Shown: piece by piece, positions 10,401-19,050 of the stretch
Numbering within the stretch: position 1 is the stretch's first letter
Layout of the letters: each line of letters begins with the position of its first letter
Assembly: GCF_011683955.1 (NCBI RefSeq)
Contig: NZ_JAAQPI010000009.1
Location: 124,001-188,000 of the forward strand
Reading direction: 5' to 3'
Source: Pseudomaricurvus alkylphenolicus
Lineage (GTDB): Bacteria > Pseudomonadota > Gammaproteobacteria > Pseudomonadales > Cellvibrionaceae
Length of the DNA stretch: 64,000 bases
Notes under the pieces: model-generated
What the model was told of the DNA's origin: nothing
Databases searched by the model: none
What the model saw: only the letters and a program-made list of their open reading frames with translations
Program-made: the position numbers and the translations under genes

Positions 10401-11217
10401 TGCTGTGGTTGGGGTACAGCCTTTTGGCGGGCACGGACTGTCCGGTACCGGGCCAAAGGCAGGTGGTCCTTCATATGTGTATCGGTTGGCAAAGCAGGAA
10501 TGCGGCGCGGAGCAGGGCGAAAAGAGCGGTGGGGTTGAATTTAACTTCGCTAATTGCTCGGTAAATCCCGCCAACTCTGTGGTCGATACGAATAGGCCCA
10601 TGACTGTTAATCAACGCGCGGAAAAAGTGAAGTCGTTGATTGGTTTGCTGCTGGACAGCAATGACTTTGATCTGTCCGACAAGATTAAAACACAGATCGA
10701 TGTGATGGCTACCGAAGCCGCTGGTTTTATGTCTGAGCCCAGCACATTGCCAGGACCCACCGGCGAACTCAATCAACTCCTGATCAAGGCCAGGGGTAAG
10801 CTGCTCTGTGTCGATCAGGGCAATGGCAATTGGGAAAACAGTATTCGTCAAATCTGTGCGGCATTACTGTGCGGTAACTCTGTCAGTCACATCAGTGATC
10901 AGCGCTCTGATATCAGTCCATACCTGGCACAGGTGGGTTTGGATCAGTGGTACCAGCGCCTGGCCGTCAACAGTCAGGCACAGGCAGAGGCCCTGTTGGC
11001 AGACTCGGCGTTAAAAGGCGTTGCGGCAAGTGCACCGCAGGCCATGATTGAATGGCTGGATAGAGCGCTGGCAAAACGTGAAGGGGCTCTGACACCCCTG
11101 ATTGTGGAGTCCAATGGTCCGGCCATGATGCACCGTTTTGTGGTTGAGAAGGTTGTTTCCAATAACACCACCGCCTCCGGTGGCAATACTGCTTTGCTGA
11201 CCATGAGTGATGCATAA
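7456..11217 (+). CDS. putA: Bifunctional proline dehydrogenase / L-glutamate-gamma-semialdehyde dehydrogenase
   Basis: 1253 residues. It oxidises proline to glutamate in two steps with FAD and NAD+. Seen: a PRODH barrel (about residues 130-440, with RLVKGAYWDTEIK near 352) and an ALDH domain (about 560-1010) with catalytic Glu790 in IAETGGQN and Cys824 in SAGQRCSAL. A further 240 or so C-terminal residues correspond to the conserved C-terminal module of long PutAs. The N-terminal ribbon-helix-helix DNA-binding domain of E. coli PutA is absent, so this enzyme should not repress its own gene. The start is supported by AGAGGAAC at 7442-7449. A strong terminator follows, so it is probably monocistronic. 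Confidence 0.97.
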   Translation: MHLSPHIDTDNPLRNRIRQHYRADEADVINSLLPLAELDQQSRLRVDAKAVSMAGQVRQAAHNGGSIQNLLNEYALSTNEGIVLMCLAEALLRVPDKTTADRLIRDKLMSGDWASHLGGSDSLFVNASSWGLLLSGRVVKFNQEEQEQTINGLKKTIGRLGEPLIRQAMRQAMGVMGSQFVLGRTIDEATKRAAKEEARGFRYSYDMLGEAARTLSDADGYYQSYKNAIEHIGRISGGKGIYNGAGISVKLSAIHPRYEFAQSERVMTELVARLKSLALLAKQYDLGFTIDAEEADRLDLSLDIIETVFSDPDLDGWEGFGIVVQAYQKRAMPVLEWVIDLSRRVGRKMMLRLVKGAYWDTEIKLAQVDGLGGYPVYTRKASTDVSYQACAGLLLDNRDVVFPQFATHNAYSVAYILERAGNTFSGFEFQRLHGMGNGLYDNIIKDEQIPVRIYAPVGEHENLLAYLVRRLLENGANSSFVNHIVDESVSLASLVEDPVVKVKGWASKSNPNIPLPVDLYGASRDNSQGVDLTDIPSVIKMATGVNAWVDQNVKRELQCPEGMMLSTSPTDTRDKLGLVAATTVEDMPDKLQKASEAYEQWSNTPVEERSECLRRLGDKLEQHMDEFIALCTKEAGKIAVDGVAEVREAVDFCRYYANEGHKVCSPHPEWESDGQLQPRGVVVCISPWNFPLAIFLGQITAALAAGNTVLAKPADTTCLIAARALELMAECGFPENVVQLVVVPGRLVGEHLLPDPRVAAVMFTGSTEIGAWISQKLAARPGPRIPLIAETGGQNCMIVDSTALPEQVVDDVISSGFQSAGQRCSALRVLFLQEDIADDVIAMIIGAMKELTVGDPSYLRTDVGPVIDQKALSALQAHVDYMAINGRLLYQCELLDECAHGTYFAPRLYEIDNIGVLQKEVFGPVVHIVRYQADKLDQALADVNSTGFGLTSGVHSRIYSTTDKVVNTIDAGNIYVNRNTIGAVVGVQPFGGHGLSGTGPKAGGPSYVYRLAKQECGAEQGEKSGGVEFNFANCSVNPANSVVDTNRPMTVNQRAEKVKSLIGLLLDSNDFDLSDKIKTQIDVMATEAAGFMSEPSTLPGPTGELNQLLIKARGKLLCVDQGNGNWENSIRQICAALLCGNSVSHISDQRSDISPYLAQVGLDQWYQRLAVNSQAQAEALLADSALKGVAASAPQAMIEWLDRALAKREGALTPLIVESNGPAMMHRFVVEKVVSNNTTASGGNTALLTMSDA

Positions 11218-11236
11218 TCTGATCTAAAGTCAACAT

Positions 11237-11280
11237 CGCTGAGAAAGGGTCAATCCCTTTCTCAGCGCTTTCCTGTCTGT
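11237..11280 (+). terminator. Rho-independent terminator after putA
   Basis: A perfect 13-bp stem (11237-11249 with 11255-11267, CGCTGAGAAAGGG and its complement) with a 5-nt loop begins 19 nt after the putA stop and is followed by a T-rich tail (CTTTCCTGTCTGT). Confidence 0.8.
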
Positions 11281-11485
11281 AACAAATCTGACATAAACTC
11301 CTGGTCAGAATGTAAAGCCGTTGGTGGGCATCTATTTTTTGTGCAAGTAAAATATCAGGACGATACTTGCTCAATTCGCACCAAGCATCAATACTTCTAC
11401 GGAGCAATACCCACCGGAGTCAATGTGAGTGGGCATAAAGCCGCCAACTACAAGGTGTTGCAAGCAGATTAAGGAGGATTTGATT

Positions 11486-13369
11486 ATGGGGATGTGGCTT
11501 AATCACCTGACTATTCGATCAAAGCTAACCCTGGTGGCGGTTGCCGCCATCGTCGGGATGGGCTTGATGGTCGCACTCAAATACAATTTTGACCGCCGCA
11601 TTGATGGATTGCATCAGGCTGGCGTGCTGATTCGGGAGATTGAATCTGGCATGCTTACCCTGCGGCGCAATGAAAAGGATTTTCTGGCGCGTCTGGATCT
11701 CAAGTATCGCGATAAATTCAATAGCAACCATGAGCTTCTGATGAGTGATCTTCAGAAACTGAAAGAAAGGCTCAAAGGACAAGGCGTTGAGATCCAGTCG
11801 ATTAATAATCTGGACGAGGTCTTTTCTGACTACCGAAGCGCCTTCCTCGGTATCGTCTCCCAACAGCAAACGCTTGGGATGCATGCCAAAGACGGCTTGT
11901 ACGGTCGCTTGCGACAGGCGGTACATCAGGTCGAAGATATCGTCGGTGCTCAACAGAATCACTTGCTGATGAAGGATATGTTAATGCTGCGTCGGCGCGA
12001 GAAGGATTTTATGTTGCGCTGGGATATGAAATACGCGGATAAGTTCTCGACGGATCTGGCGGTGTTTCATGACAACCTGCAGCGCAGTTCCATTGACCCC
12101 GAAAGCAAACAAGAAATAACGGGGTTTATGGAAAACTACGAACGTGATTTTATGGCATTTGTGGCTGCCAGCCAACACAAGGGATTGAGCAGTAGCAAGG
12201 GGCTTCACGGCAAGATGCGCTCAACAGTGCACCAAAGTGAGCAGCTGCTCGAAACCGCCAGCCAAGAGCTGAACCAGCAGCTTGAGGAACAGAGAGCCAT
12301 TAATCAGTCTCGCTACCTGCTCACCGTGGTAGGCATTGCCGCCCTGATCCTCGGAGGACTTTATTTTATTCTGCGTAGCATCCAAGGACCGATTAAGGAG
12401 CTGACACAATTGATGCAAAAGGCCCGTGCAGAGCACGACCTGAGTGTCCGTTCCAATATGAATGGCAGGGATGAAATCAGTGTGATGGCCCAGGTATTCG
12501 ACGATATGCTGGACAAATTCGGGAAGGTCTTGGATCGCATTTACCGCTCGACCGGGGAGATGGGGGTCGCGACCCATCAATTGACCTCAGTGTCGGAGCA
12601 GACTAACAGAAATATCAATGAACAGCGTTCCCAAACTGAGCAGGTGGCGACAGCCATGAATCAAATGAGCGCGACTGTACAAGAGGTCAGCAATAATATC
12701 TCGATCACGGCCGACGCCTCAGAGGACGCCAATCGGGAAACGGATAAGGGACGTCAGCGCGTGGAGGAGGCTGCGATTGCTGTTCAGAGTTTGGCCGATC
12801 GTATTGAAGGGGCTTCCGAAGTGATGCAGCAGCTGGAAAGCGACAGCGACAATATCAACGCAGTCCTGGAAGTCATCAAAGGCGTCGCGGAGCAAACCAA
12901 CTTGCTAGCGCTCAACGCCGCCATTGAAGCCGCAAGAGCCGGTGAACAGGGGCGCGGTTTTGCTGTGGTTGCCGATGAAGTGAGAACGCTCGCCGGTCGC
13001 ACCCAACAGTCAGCTGAAGAGATTAATCAACTCATTGAGCGTCTTCAGTCGGGCTCTCAGAAAGCCGTCGAGGTGATAAGCATCAGTCGCGATGAAGCAC
13101 GCGCCGTGGTTGAGCAAGCCAATGCCGCAGGTGAATCGCTGGTATCCATCGCCGAAGCCGTTGCCCGTATCAATGACATGAGTGTACAGATCGCTACAGC
13201 CTCAGAACAACAAAGTACGACTACCGATGAGATTAACCGTAACGTCATGGCCATCGCGGATGTGGCCCAGAAAACCTCTCTGGGGGCGGAGCAAACCGCG
13301 GCGGCCAATGATAACCTTAATAAGCTTGCGGGTAACCTGCAGGGGTTGGTGGAGGAATTTAAAGTCTGA
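11486..13369 (+). CDS. Methyl-accepting chemotaxis protein with HBM sensor domain
   Basis: 627 residues. One membrane segment lies near residues 12-31 and a second ([20 protein letters not shown]) near 276-295, enclosing about 240 periplasmic residues. This domain carries two related helices, [20 protein letters not shown] near 58 and [20 protein letters not shown] near 166, the signature of a helical bimodular (HBM) sensor like that of McpS. HAMP and a signalling domain follow, with the hairpin tip [20 protein letters not shown] near 470. HBM receptors of pseudomonads sense organic acids or amines; the ligand here is unknown. The start at 11486 is chosen because AAGGAGGA at 11471-11478 sits 7 nt upstream; an in-frame start at 11429 lacks such a site. 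Confidence 0.93.
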   Translation: MGMWLNHLTIRSKLTLVAVAAIVGMGLMVALKYNFDRRIDGLHQAGVLIREIESGMLTLRRNEKDFLARLDLKYRDKFNSNHELLMSDLQKLKERLKGQGVEIQSINNLDEVFSDYRSAFLGIVSQQQTLGMHAKDGLYGRLRQAVHQVEDIVGAQQNHLLMKDMLMLRRREKDFMLRWDMKYADKFSTDLAVFHDNLQRSSIDPESKQEITGFMENYERDFMAFVAASQHKGLSSSKGLHGKMRSTVHQSEQLLETASQELNQQLEEQRAINQSRYLLTVVGIAALILGGLYFILRSIQGPIKELTQLMQKARAEHDLSVRSNMNGRDEISVMAQVFDDMLDKFGKVLDRIYRSTGEMGVATHQLTSVSEQTNRNINEQRSQTEQVATAMNQMSATVQEVSNNISITADASEDANRETDKGRQRVEEAAIAVQSLADRIEGASEVMQQLESDSDNINAVLEVIKGVAEQTNLLALNAAIEAARAGEQGRGFAVVADEVRTLAGRTQQSAEEINQLIERLQSGSQKAVEVISISRDEARAVVEQANAAGESLVSIAEAVARINDMSVQIATASEQQSTTTDEINRNVMAIADVAQKTSLGAEQTAAANDNLNKLAGNLQGLVEEFKV

Positions 13370-13651
13370 GCAGTAGGCTATTGAAAATACTGAAACACGC
13401 TCATTGTTAAATCGTCCAATTACCGCAGCGCAGGGACGCGCTCTTCGTAAAATTTGGTTGGACCAATATTCGACCCCAAAATCCATTTTTTTCTCTCTGT
13501 ATTACAGTGGCGCTAAACCACGGCCAGCACGGCCAGGGCGTTATTTCTCCTCCTTCTTATACTTATGTGGTGTGCGGCAGTTATTGTCAGGCAACACGAT
13601 CGCAGGTATTAACCACAGATTGAGCCGATATCCAATAAGAGACTGCGATCT

Positions 13652-14962
13652 ATGAAGAGCGACCAACCTCTGCAATCCGTTGCTACGGAACATTTGCCCT
13701 GGTGGCGCCAACTGAGTGTGCTGGGCCCCGGGTTACTGTTTGCCGCCACCAGCGTTGGCACTTCTCATCTGGTGCAGTCCACCAGAGCCGGGGCACTGTA
13801 TGGTTTGGCGTTGATGGCCATTATCGTGGTCGCCAATATTTTGAAATATCCGGCTTTTCGGTTCGCCAGTGACTATTTTCCCGCAACCGGAACGACTCTG
13901 CTGGAAGCCTACCGGCGCCAGGGGCGTTGGGTATTGTGTGTGTACTTTCTGATTACCCTGACAACCTTGCTTTTCGCTGTTTCAGTTTTGGCGCTGATGT
14001 CTGCGGGTCTGATCAAAGTGGTATTCGTGCTTTCAATACCAGCACATTGGTTGGCCCTGGGCTTGATTGGTGTGACTGCGGCGTTACTGGTAGTGGGACA
14101 CTATCAGACCCTGGAGCGGGTGACCAAGGCATTAGTATTGCTGATGATGGTGTGCACCCTGGTGGCCACCGTGACGGTGATTCCCGAGATTTCCTGGGAG
14201 GAGGGGATGCAGCTATTGCCAACTGACCTCGATATTGTGGGGTTGCTGTTTATTGCAGCGTTGATTGGCTGGATGCCTGTACCTCTGGACGCCTCCGTCT
14301 GGCAGTCTCTGTGGGCCAAGGCCAAAGCAGAAAGTAGTGAAAAAGCACCGACATTGGCTCAAAGCCGTTTCGATTTTAACTTGGGCTTTTTCGGTACCCT
14401 GGTGCTCGCCATTTGTTTTCTGTTGTTGGGCGCGGGTTTGATGCACGGCAAGGGGATTGAATTGCAAACAGGCTCGGCAGCATTTTCGGCACAGTTGATC
14501 AGCTTGTATCAGGGGGTGTTTGGCAGCAGTACCGGACCGGTTATTGGTCTGGCGGCGCTGGCGATTATCTATTCCAGCCTGCTGGCCCTGATGGATGCCT
14601 TTCCCCGAACCTTGTCATCACTGCACCGTCGCTGGCTCGATATCCCCGAGGCGCAGGATGACCACAAACTCACCGAGACGGATCCCTTTTACTTAGGTGT
14701 TTTGGTATTAATGGCGGTAGGAGCAGCGCTGACATACCGCTATTTTCTGACGTCGTTGACGGGGTTGATCGACCTGGCTGCCACTGTGGCCTTTATCACG
14801 GCGCCGTTGATTGCATACCTTAACCATAAGGCAATCACCGCGGAGAACGTGCCCGTTGCAAGCCGTCCAGGAGAAAAATTCAGACTGTTCAGTAAGGTAT
14901 CCATTGCCATGATGGCCGGCTTTGCAGTCGGGTACCTATATTTGAGGTTCTGGTTGAGCTGA
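13652..14962 (+). CDS. Nramp-family transporter, atypical (canonical metal-ligand motifs absent)
   Basis: 436 residues, almost wholly hydrophobic, with about eleven membrane segments. The start (WRQLSVLGPGLLFAATSVGT) aligns with the Nramp TM1 region. In classical Mn/Fe Nramps TM1 carries DPGN and TM6 carries an MPH motif. Here TM1 reads AATSVGTSHLVQ and the TM6 region reads IGWMPVPLDASVWQS, so the metal-coordinating Asp and Asn and the TM6 pattern are missing. The protein is therefore an Nramp relative of unknown substrate, possibly not a transition-metal importer. It stands alone between the chemoreceptor and hipB; the 282 nt upstream show no recognisable riboswitch. Confidence 0.85.
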   Translation: MKSDQPLQSVATEHLPWWRQLSVLGPGLLFAATSVGTSHLVQSTRAGALYGLALMAIIVVANILKYPAFRFASDYFPATGTTLLEAYRRQGRWVLCVYFLITLTTLLFAVSVLALMSAGLIKVVFVLSIPAHWLALGLIGVTAALLVVGHYQTLERVTKALVLLMMVCTLVATVTVIPEISWEEGMQLLPTDLDIVGLLFIAALIGWMPVPLDASVWQSLWAKAKAESSEKAPTLAQSRFDFNLGFFGTLVLAICFLLLGAGLMHGKGIELQTGSAAFSAQLISLYQGVFGSSTGPVIGLAALAIIYSSLLALMDAFPRTLSSLHRRWLDIPEAQDDHKLTETDPFYLGVLVLMAVGAALTYRYFLTSLTGLIDLAATVAFITAPLIAYLNHKAITAENVPVASRPGEKFRLFSKVSIAMMAGFAVGYLYLRFWLS

Positions 14963-15013
14963 CGGTATCTTTATCCGCCTGGCGTCCTCCAGTAGTCATC
15001 GAGAAATCATTAC

Positions 15014-15075
15014 TTGATTGATAGGGGCTAAAATATTAGACTTTTTGGGCGAAATCCTTGAAAATGACTAATATT
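15014..15075 (+). promoter_or_regulatory. Candidate hipBA promoter with inverted-repeat operator
   Basis: TTGATT (15014-15019) and TAGACT (15037-15042) with a 17-nt spacer form a plausible sigma-70 promoter. AATATTAG (15032-15039), which overlaps the -10, is repeated inverted as CTAATATT at 15068-15075, just before the hipB ATG at 15086. Such spaced dyads are where HipB-type antitoxins repress their own operon. The pattern is seen; the function is inferred. Confidence 0.5.
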
Positions 15076-15085
15076 CTAGACCGTA

Positions 15086-15334
15086 ATGAAGACCAAAAGA
15101 CGTATTGAACCTCTGGGGCGAAACCTGGCCAAGGCACGCAAGAGGCACTACCCCCGGGATACCCAGCGAACCTTCTCCTTGAGAATTGGTGTATCTAAGG
15201 CTACCTACGTCAAAATGGAACAAGGGGATTTGTCAGTGGGTATGGATAAATACTATGCCGCTGCTGAACTGCTGGGGCTGACTGAGGGATTCGCGCAGCT
15301 GTTTATCATGGAGGAGAATATCCTCGATGGCTAA
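15086..15334 (+). CDS. HipB-like XRE-family antitoxin/regulator
   Basis: 82 residues with one helix-turn-helix of the XRE type (RTFSLRIGVSKATYVKMEQG, residues 29-48). It is expected to bind the operon promoter and neutralise the kinase encoded next. It overlaps hipA by 8 nt, the usual arrangement of the hip module. Short length and absence of any other domain fit the HipB class. It stands between an unrelated transporter and the phenol regulator, as toxin-antitoxin pairs often do. Confidence 0.85.
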   Translation: MKTKRRIEPLGRNLAKARKRHYPRDTQRTFSLRIGVSKATYVKMEQGDLSVGMDKYYAAAELLGLTEGFAQLFIMEENILDG

Positions 15335-16565
15335 GCGGGTTGAAAGGTACGATCTTTACCTGAATACACCTCTCATTGAGCGGCTTAAGGTCGCTACCGT
15401 GGCACTACGGGAGGAGCACGGTGTCCTGGACTTGTTTGCTCTGCGCTATGAGCAGGATTATCTCAATCAGCCCAATGCTTTCGCTCTGGACCCGGTTCAG
15501 ATACCGCTATCCAACGAAGATATTGTCTTGACCTGTCGAGCCGGAGGGCAGCCCGGTTTGCTTGATGATTACTTGCCCGACGGCTGGGGAAAAAAAGTTC
15601 TGTCGCAACTGACTTTTTATAAAGAAGGCAAGCGCATCAGTGAACAGAGTCCAATTGATCTTTTATCCAAGTTGGGTAGCAATCGCATTGGTGCATTACA
15701 GTGGGTGCCCAAGGATCAGCGGCCAGAGTATGGTCTGGGCGCGGATATTAGCCGGATTGCTGAAGCGGAGCAGACTGCTCAAGCGGTTGAAAAGGAGGAA
15801 TACCGCGCACCGTCAACGGATGAGTACAGTTTGACCTATTTGGCCAATGCGGGTACAGGGGTAGGCGGTGCACGCCCCAAAGCGCTGATTCAGGAGAACG
15901 GTCGGGCGTTTCTCGCCAAGTTCAACTCGCTTACCCAGGACCAATACAATAATGCGCGGGTTGAACTGGCCTGTTTGAACATGGCACGGAACGCCGGCAT
16001 CAATACGTCCACAGGCAAGGTCATCACGGGAATTAACGGTCGAGAAGTTCTCTTGCTTGAACGATTTGATGTGGTGACGAATGGTCGCCAACACCTGATT
16101 ACAGCCAACGCGTTGCTAAAGGACAATCAAAATCAATGTGATCGAGGGGGGGCTTTCCGATACGATGACATTGAGCACTTCATCAAAGTATACAGCGCCG
16201 ATCCGCAAGCCGATTTGGAGCAGCTGCTACGGCAGATGCTTTTCAATGCGGCTATTAACAATACTGATGATCATGAACGAAACTTCAGCTTTATCAATAC
16301 CGGCGACGGATATAGGTTGTCGCCCGCCTATGACATGGTTCCATCCTTGGCAGTTGGCCAGTACCACGTGGCCGGTTATAAATACCAGACTTCACCACCA
16401 AGGCCCAGCGAAGTCAGTGGTAGAATATTTGGCCTTTCTGCCTCTAGAGTAAGCTGCATCTCTGAAGAAGTTCATAACGCTATTGAGCATTGGGAAACAT
16501 TCTTTAAAAATGTAGGAGTGAGTGATGAAGACACGGAACAGCTACACAAGCACTTTCGACCCTAA
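15327..16565 (+). CDS. HipA-like serine/threonine kinase (toxin)
   Basis: 412 residues. HipA proteins are kinases; E. coli HipA phosphorylates glutamyl-tRNA synthetase and promotes persistence. Seen: the HipA N-terminal domain with LLDDYLPDGWGKKVLSQL near residue 77, the glycine-rich VGGARPKALI near 180, the nucleotide-binding lysine segment RAFLAKFNS, LLLERFDV near 245, and the catalytic-loop region NNTDDHERNFSF near 312 followed by LSPAYDMVPS. All core motifs appear intact, so this is probably active. It overlaps hipB by 8 nt. No terminator is obvious downstream; a 7-bp hairpin at 16637-16653 lies between it and the convergent regulator gene. Confidence 0.88.
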   Translation: MAKRVERYDLYLNTPLIERLKVATVALREEHGVLDLFALRYEQDYLNQPNAFALDPVQIPLSNEDIVLTCRAGGQPGLLDDYLPDGWGKKVLSQLTFYKEGKRISEQSPIDLLSKLGSNRIGALQWVPKDQRPEYGLGADISRIAEAEQTAQAVEKEEYRAPSTDEYSLTYLANAGTGVGGARPKALIQENGRAFLAKFNSLTQDQYNNARVELACLNMARNAGINTSTGKVITGINGREVLLLERFDVVTNGRQHLITANALLKDNQNQCDRGGAFRYDDIEHFIKVYSADPQADLEQLLRQMLFNAAINNTDDHERNFSFINTGDGYRLSPAYDMVPSLAVGQYHVAGYKYQTSPPRPSEVSGRIFGLSASRVSCISEEVHNAIEHWETFFKNVGVSDEDTEQLHKHFRP

Positions 16566-16674
16566 CGGGGTGTACTTACTTTTCCACAATTGCATTGGCC
16601 AATCCTGTAGGAGGGTTTCGTAGATGCGCGCAGCTAGGAGCTTGGTAAGCTCCCTTGAGACTAACAGCCGAGGT

Positions 16675-18384
16675 TCAATGAGCCGCTCCCGACTCTGCGC
16701 CGTTGCCTTGCTTTTTCAGGCGGTAAGCCAATTGCGGCCGGGTTAACCCAAGCATTCGTGCTGCGGAACTTAGATTGCCGTTGCTGCGCTCCACGGCCGT
16801 CTGCATCAGCCGGGATTCAATCTCGTCCAGGGAGGTGGAGTTGTCGAGCATGTCCTCCACAAAATTGTCCATAGATCGTTCAGGCAGGGGAGCAGCCGCA
16901 GTGGTTGCGCTGGCGGTTGGCGCTTGCGACGTGTTGATTTCGAGCCGGGGAAACAGCAGATCTCTCGAAATAGGGGTGTCGTTACCGGAGAGAATAACGC
17001 CCCGTTCAATCATATTTTCCAATTCGCGGATATTACCGGGCCAGTTGTAGTCGTTCAGAGCGGCTATGGCGTCTCTGGAAATCCCGGTGGTACGGCGTCC
17101 GTGACGGGCCGTGTATTTGTCCAGAAAGAACTTCGCCAGCAGGGCGATGTCTTCCCGGCGTTGACGCAGCGGTGGAATAATGACCGGGTAAATATTCAGT
17201 CGATAAAACAGATCGGCTCGGAACTTACCTTCGTCTACCGCTTTTTGTAACTCAACATTGGTAGCTGCGACCAGTCTAACATCGACTTTTCGGGTGCGGG
17301 TATCACCCACCCGTTCAAATTCACCTTCTTGCAACACCCTTAAGAGCTTTGCCTGTGCAGCCGCCGACAGCTCTCCTACCTCATCGAGAAACAGAGTTCC
17401 GCCATGGGCGCGCTCGAAACGTCCGGGGCGGGACTGTTGAGCACCGGTAAATGCACCTTTTTCCACACCGAATAATTCTGATTCCAACAGGTCTTCAGGA
17501 ATGGCTGCACAGTTAATGGCGACAAAATTGTTCTTGGCGCGAGGGCTGATGCCATGCAGGGCTCTGGCGAACATCTCTTTACCAACGCCGGTTTCACCCA
17601 GCAACAAAACCGTGACGAGGCTGTCTGCCGCTTTGCGAAGAAGGTTGCAGGTTTGTTTGTAACTTTCAGATTCTCCCACCATACCTTCGAGAGAATCGGC
17701 GTCGTCGAGCGAGTAGCGCAGGTGTTCGACCTCCTGCTGTAACTGTATAATCTGATCAGCGACCCGGTCGGGTTTAAAGTATTTGAGATCTTCCTCAATG
17801 TCTTCCCAGTCTTCCACCGGCTTACCCAGTATGCGGCAGTGACTGTCGCCGCGACCGGTACAGGAGACTTCACGATAAAAAATGTCCTTGCCCATAATCG
17901 CACTGGTGTAGCCGCAAGCGTAACCGATTTGTTGCCAGCAAACCGGTTCGGTATGCATGCCGAAGCAGTCCCGGTGCATTTCGGATTCGTAGGAGTCTTC
18001 CCACAAAAATTCACCCATATAGTTGCCGCCGGCGATATCGATGCTGAGACGGATTGGGCTGACTTTAACGCTGCCTTCTACACTGTGTAACAACGGTCCC
18101 ATGCTCAGTAGTTCTTCGTCAGAAGCCTCCGGCAATTGTCGGCGGGTTAATTCGGCATCCCGTTTGCCGGAGGCATAACCCATACGAGTCAATAACCCAC
18201 GGGCACGTTCTTCGCCGAGAGTATCGATCAGTTCTTTGCGGATGGTGGCCATGGCATCGGCATGCAATAACACCATGCGATGCTGTTCGAGAGTAATGTG
18301 GCCCGGCTGTAATTGCAGTTGCAGTGGAATTGGCAACTCCAGGACTTCGCCCAGATTGACGTTAGTCACGAGATTCTCCCTCAA
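16675..18384 (-). CDS. Sigma-54-dependent phenol-responsive activator (DmpR/MopR/XylR family)
   Basis: 569 residues. An N-terminal sensory region with a V4R fold (to about 205) contains [14 protein letters not shown] and [17 protein letters not shown], whose Cys/Glu set matches the zinc site of phenol sensors such as MopR, and the pocket residues around [11 protein letters not shown] and GEFLWED. A coiled linker (about 208-235) leads to the AAA+ domain: Walker A GETGVGKE near 262, the sigma-54 contact loop GAFTGA near 309, Walker [14 protein letters not shown] Fis-type HTH follows ([20 protein letters not shown] near 540). It is divergent from the phenol hydroxylase operon, which it should activate on binding phenol. 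The start at 18384 gives the normal family length. Confidence 0.95.
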   Translation of the reverse strand: MRENLVTNVNLGEVLELPIPLQLQLQPGHITLEQHRMVLLHADAMATIRKELIDTLGEERARGLLTRMGYASGKRDAELTRRQLPEASDEELLSMGPLLHSVEGSVKVSPIRLSIDIAGGNYMGEFLWEDSYESEMHRDCFGMHTEPVCWQQIGYACGYTSAIMGKDIFYREVSCTGRGDSHCRILGKPVEDWEDIEEDLKYFKPDRVADQIIQLQQEVEHLRYSLDDADSLEGMVGESESYKQTCNLLRKAADSLVTVLLLGETGVGKEMFARALHGISPRAKNNFVAINCAAIPEDLLESELFGVEKGAFTGAQQSRPGRFERAHGGTLFLDEVGELSAAAQAKLLRVLQEGEFERVGDTRTRKVDVRLVAATNVELQKAVDEGKFRADLFYRLNIYPVIIPPLRQRREDIALLAKFFLDKYTARHGRRTTGISRDAIAALNDYNWPGNIRELENMIERGVILSGNDTPISRDLLFPRLEINTSQAPTASATTAAAPLPERSMDNFVEDMLDNSTSLDEIESRLMQTAVERSNGNLSSAARMLGLTRPQLAYRLKKQGNGAESGAAH

Positions 18385-18728
18385 GCGCTTGGCTTTTTAA
18401 TCGGCTTGGATGAGCCTGTCTTTAAAATTGTTTTTATCAAATCAATAAATCTACCTTTGCAAAAGGTCTGGAATCTGTCAAGGCGAATCTAATCTAATCA
18501 TCAAATTTGATCATTTTAGAATAAAGGAGCCCGTGGTTAAGAGAAAAAAGACATGATGAAAACAACAAAACTCAACCAAATAATTAATGAATTGGTGAGA
18601 TCAAGACTTTCCCCAAATCACCAATAATTATCTAAGTCTTTGAAATAAAGTGACTTTTCCCGTCTGGCACAGTTTCTGCTCTGTACTCCAATACGTTCGA
18701 GGCGAGAAGATATTGGAGAGTGAGCACC
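18385..18728 (+). promoter_or_regulatory. Regulatory region of phenol operon: sigma-54 promoter, UAS and IHF-like site
   Basis: 344 nt between the activator and dmpK. The sigma-54 promoter is TGGCAC at 18665-18670 and CTGCT at 18676-18680 (consensus TGGCAC-N5-TTGCW, one mismatch), about 50 nt before the dmpK ATG. Upstream, TCAAATTTGA (18501-18510) inside ATCATCAAATTTGATCAT resembles the TTGATC-type inverted activating sequences of DmpR/XylR, about 155 nt before the -24/-12. A second dyad pairs ATTGGTGA (18591-18598) with TCACCAAT (18618-18625). GATCAAGACTTTC (18599-18611) matches the IHF consensus at 11 of 13 positions. Only the sigma-54 box is close to certain; the other sites are by pattern. 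Confidence 0.75.
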
Positions 18729-18980
18729 ATGGCCACAGCAGCAGACACCCAACAGCAACGTTATGTCCATGTGCGCGAAATGCGTGGTGACGGTTTCGTT
18801 GAGTTCGATTTTTCCATCAATGACCCGGAGTTGTACGTAGAACTGATTTTGCCTGAGACGGCATTCTGGGAGTTCTGTTCATCCAATCGGGTTCATTTTC
18901 TCTCCGACAATCAGGCGGAAGTGATCGATCAGGATCGGGAGCAGTGGCGCGAAGCCAGTGCTCCACAGCTTCAGCAATAA
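18729..18980 (+). CDS. dmpK: Phenol hydroxylase assembly protein (DmpK/PhK type)
   Basis: 83 residues, matching the small first gene of multicomponent phenol hydroxylase operons. DmpK is not part of the active enzyme; it helps form the active diiron oxygenase. Seen: VHVREMRGDGFVEFDFSIND followed by ETAFWEFCSSNRVHFLS, the typical conserved core. The ATG at 18729 is chosen because GGAGAG (18715-18720) lies 8 nt upstream; a GTG at 18720 would overlap that ribosome site. First gene of the sigma-54-driven operon. Confidence 0.9.
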   Translation: MATAADTQQQRYVHVREMRGDGFVEFDFSINDPELYVELILPETAFWEFCSSNRVHFLSDNQAEVIDQDREQWREASAPQLQQ

Positions 18981-19050
18981 ATCAGAGAGCGACTTCAAAA
19001 GTTAGTTAACAGGCAGACAACCAATAAAGCTGTATCAAGGGGAGACACCT

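Noticed and set aside
16637-16653. Seven-bp hairpin GGAGCTT/AAGCTCC as terminator of hipA or the phenol regulator
   Set aside because: The loop is three bases and neither strand has a following T tract; kept only as a note.
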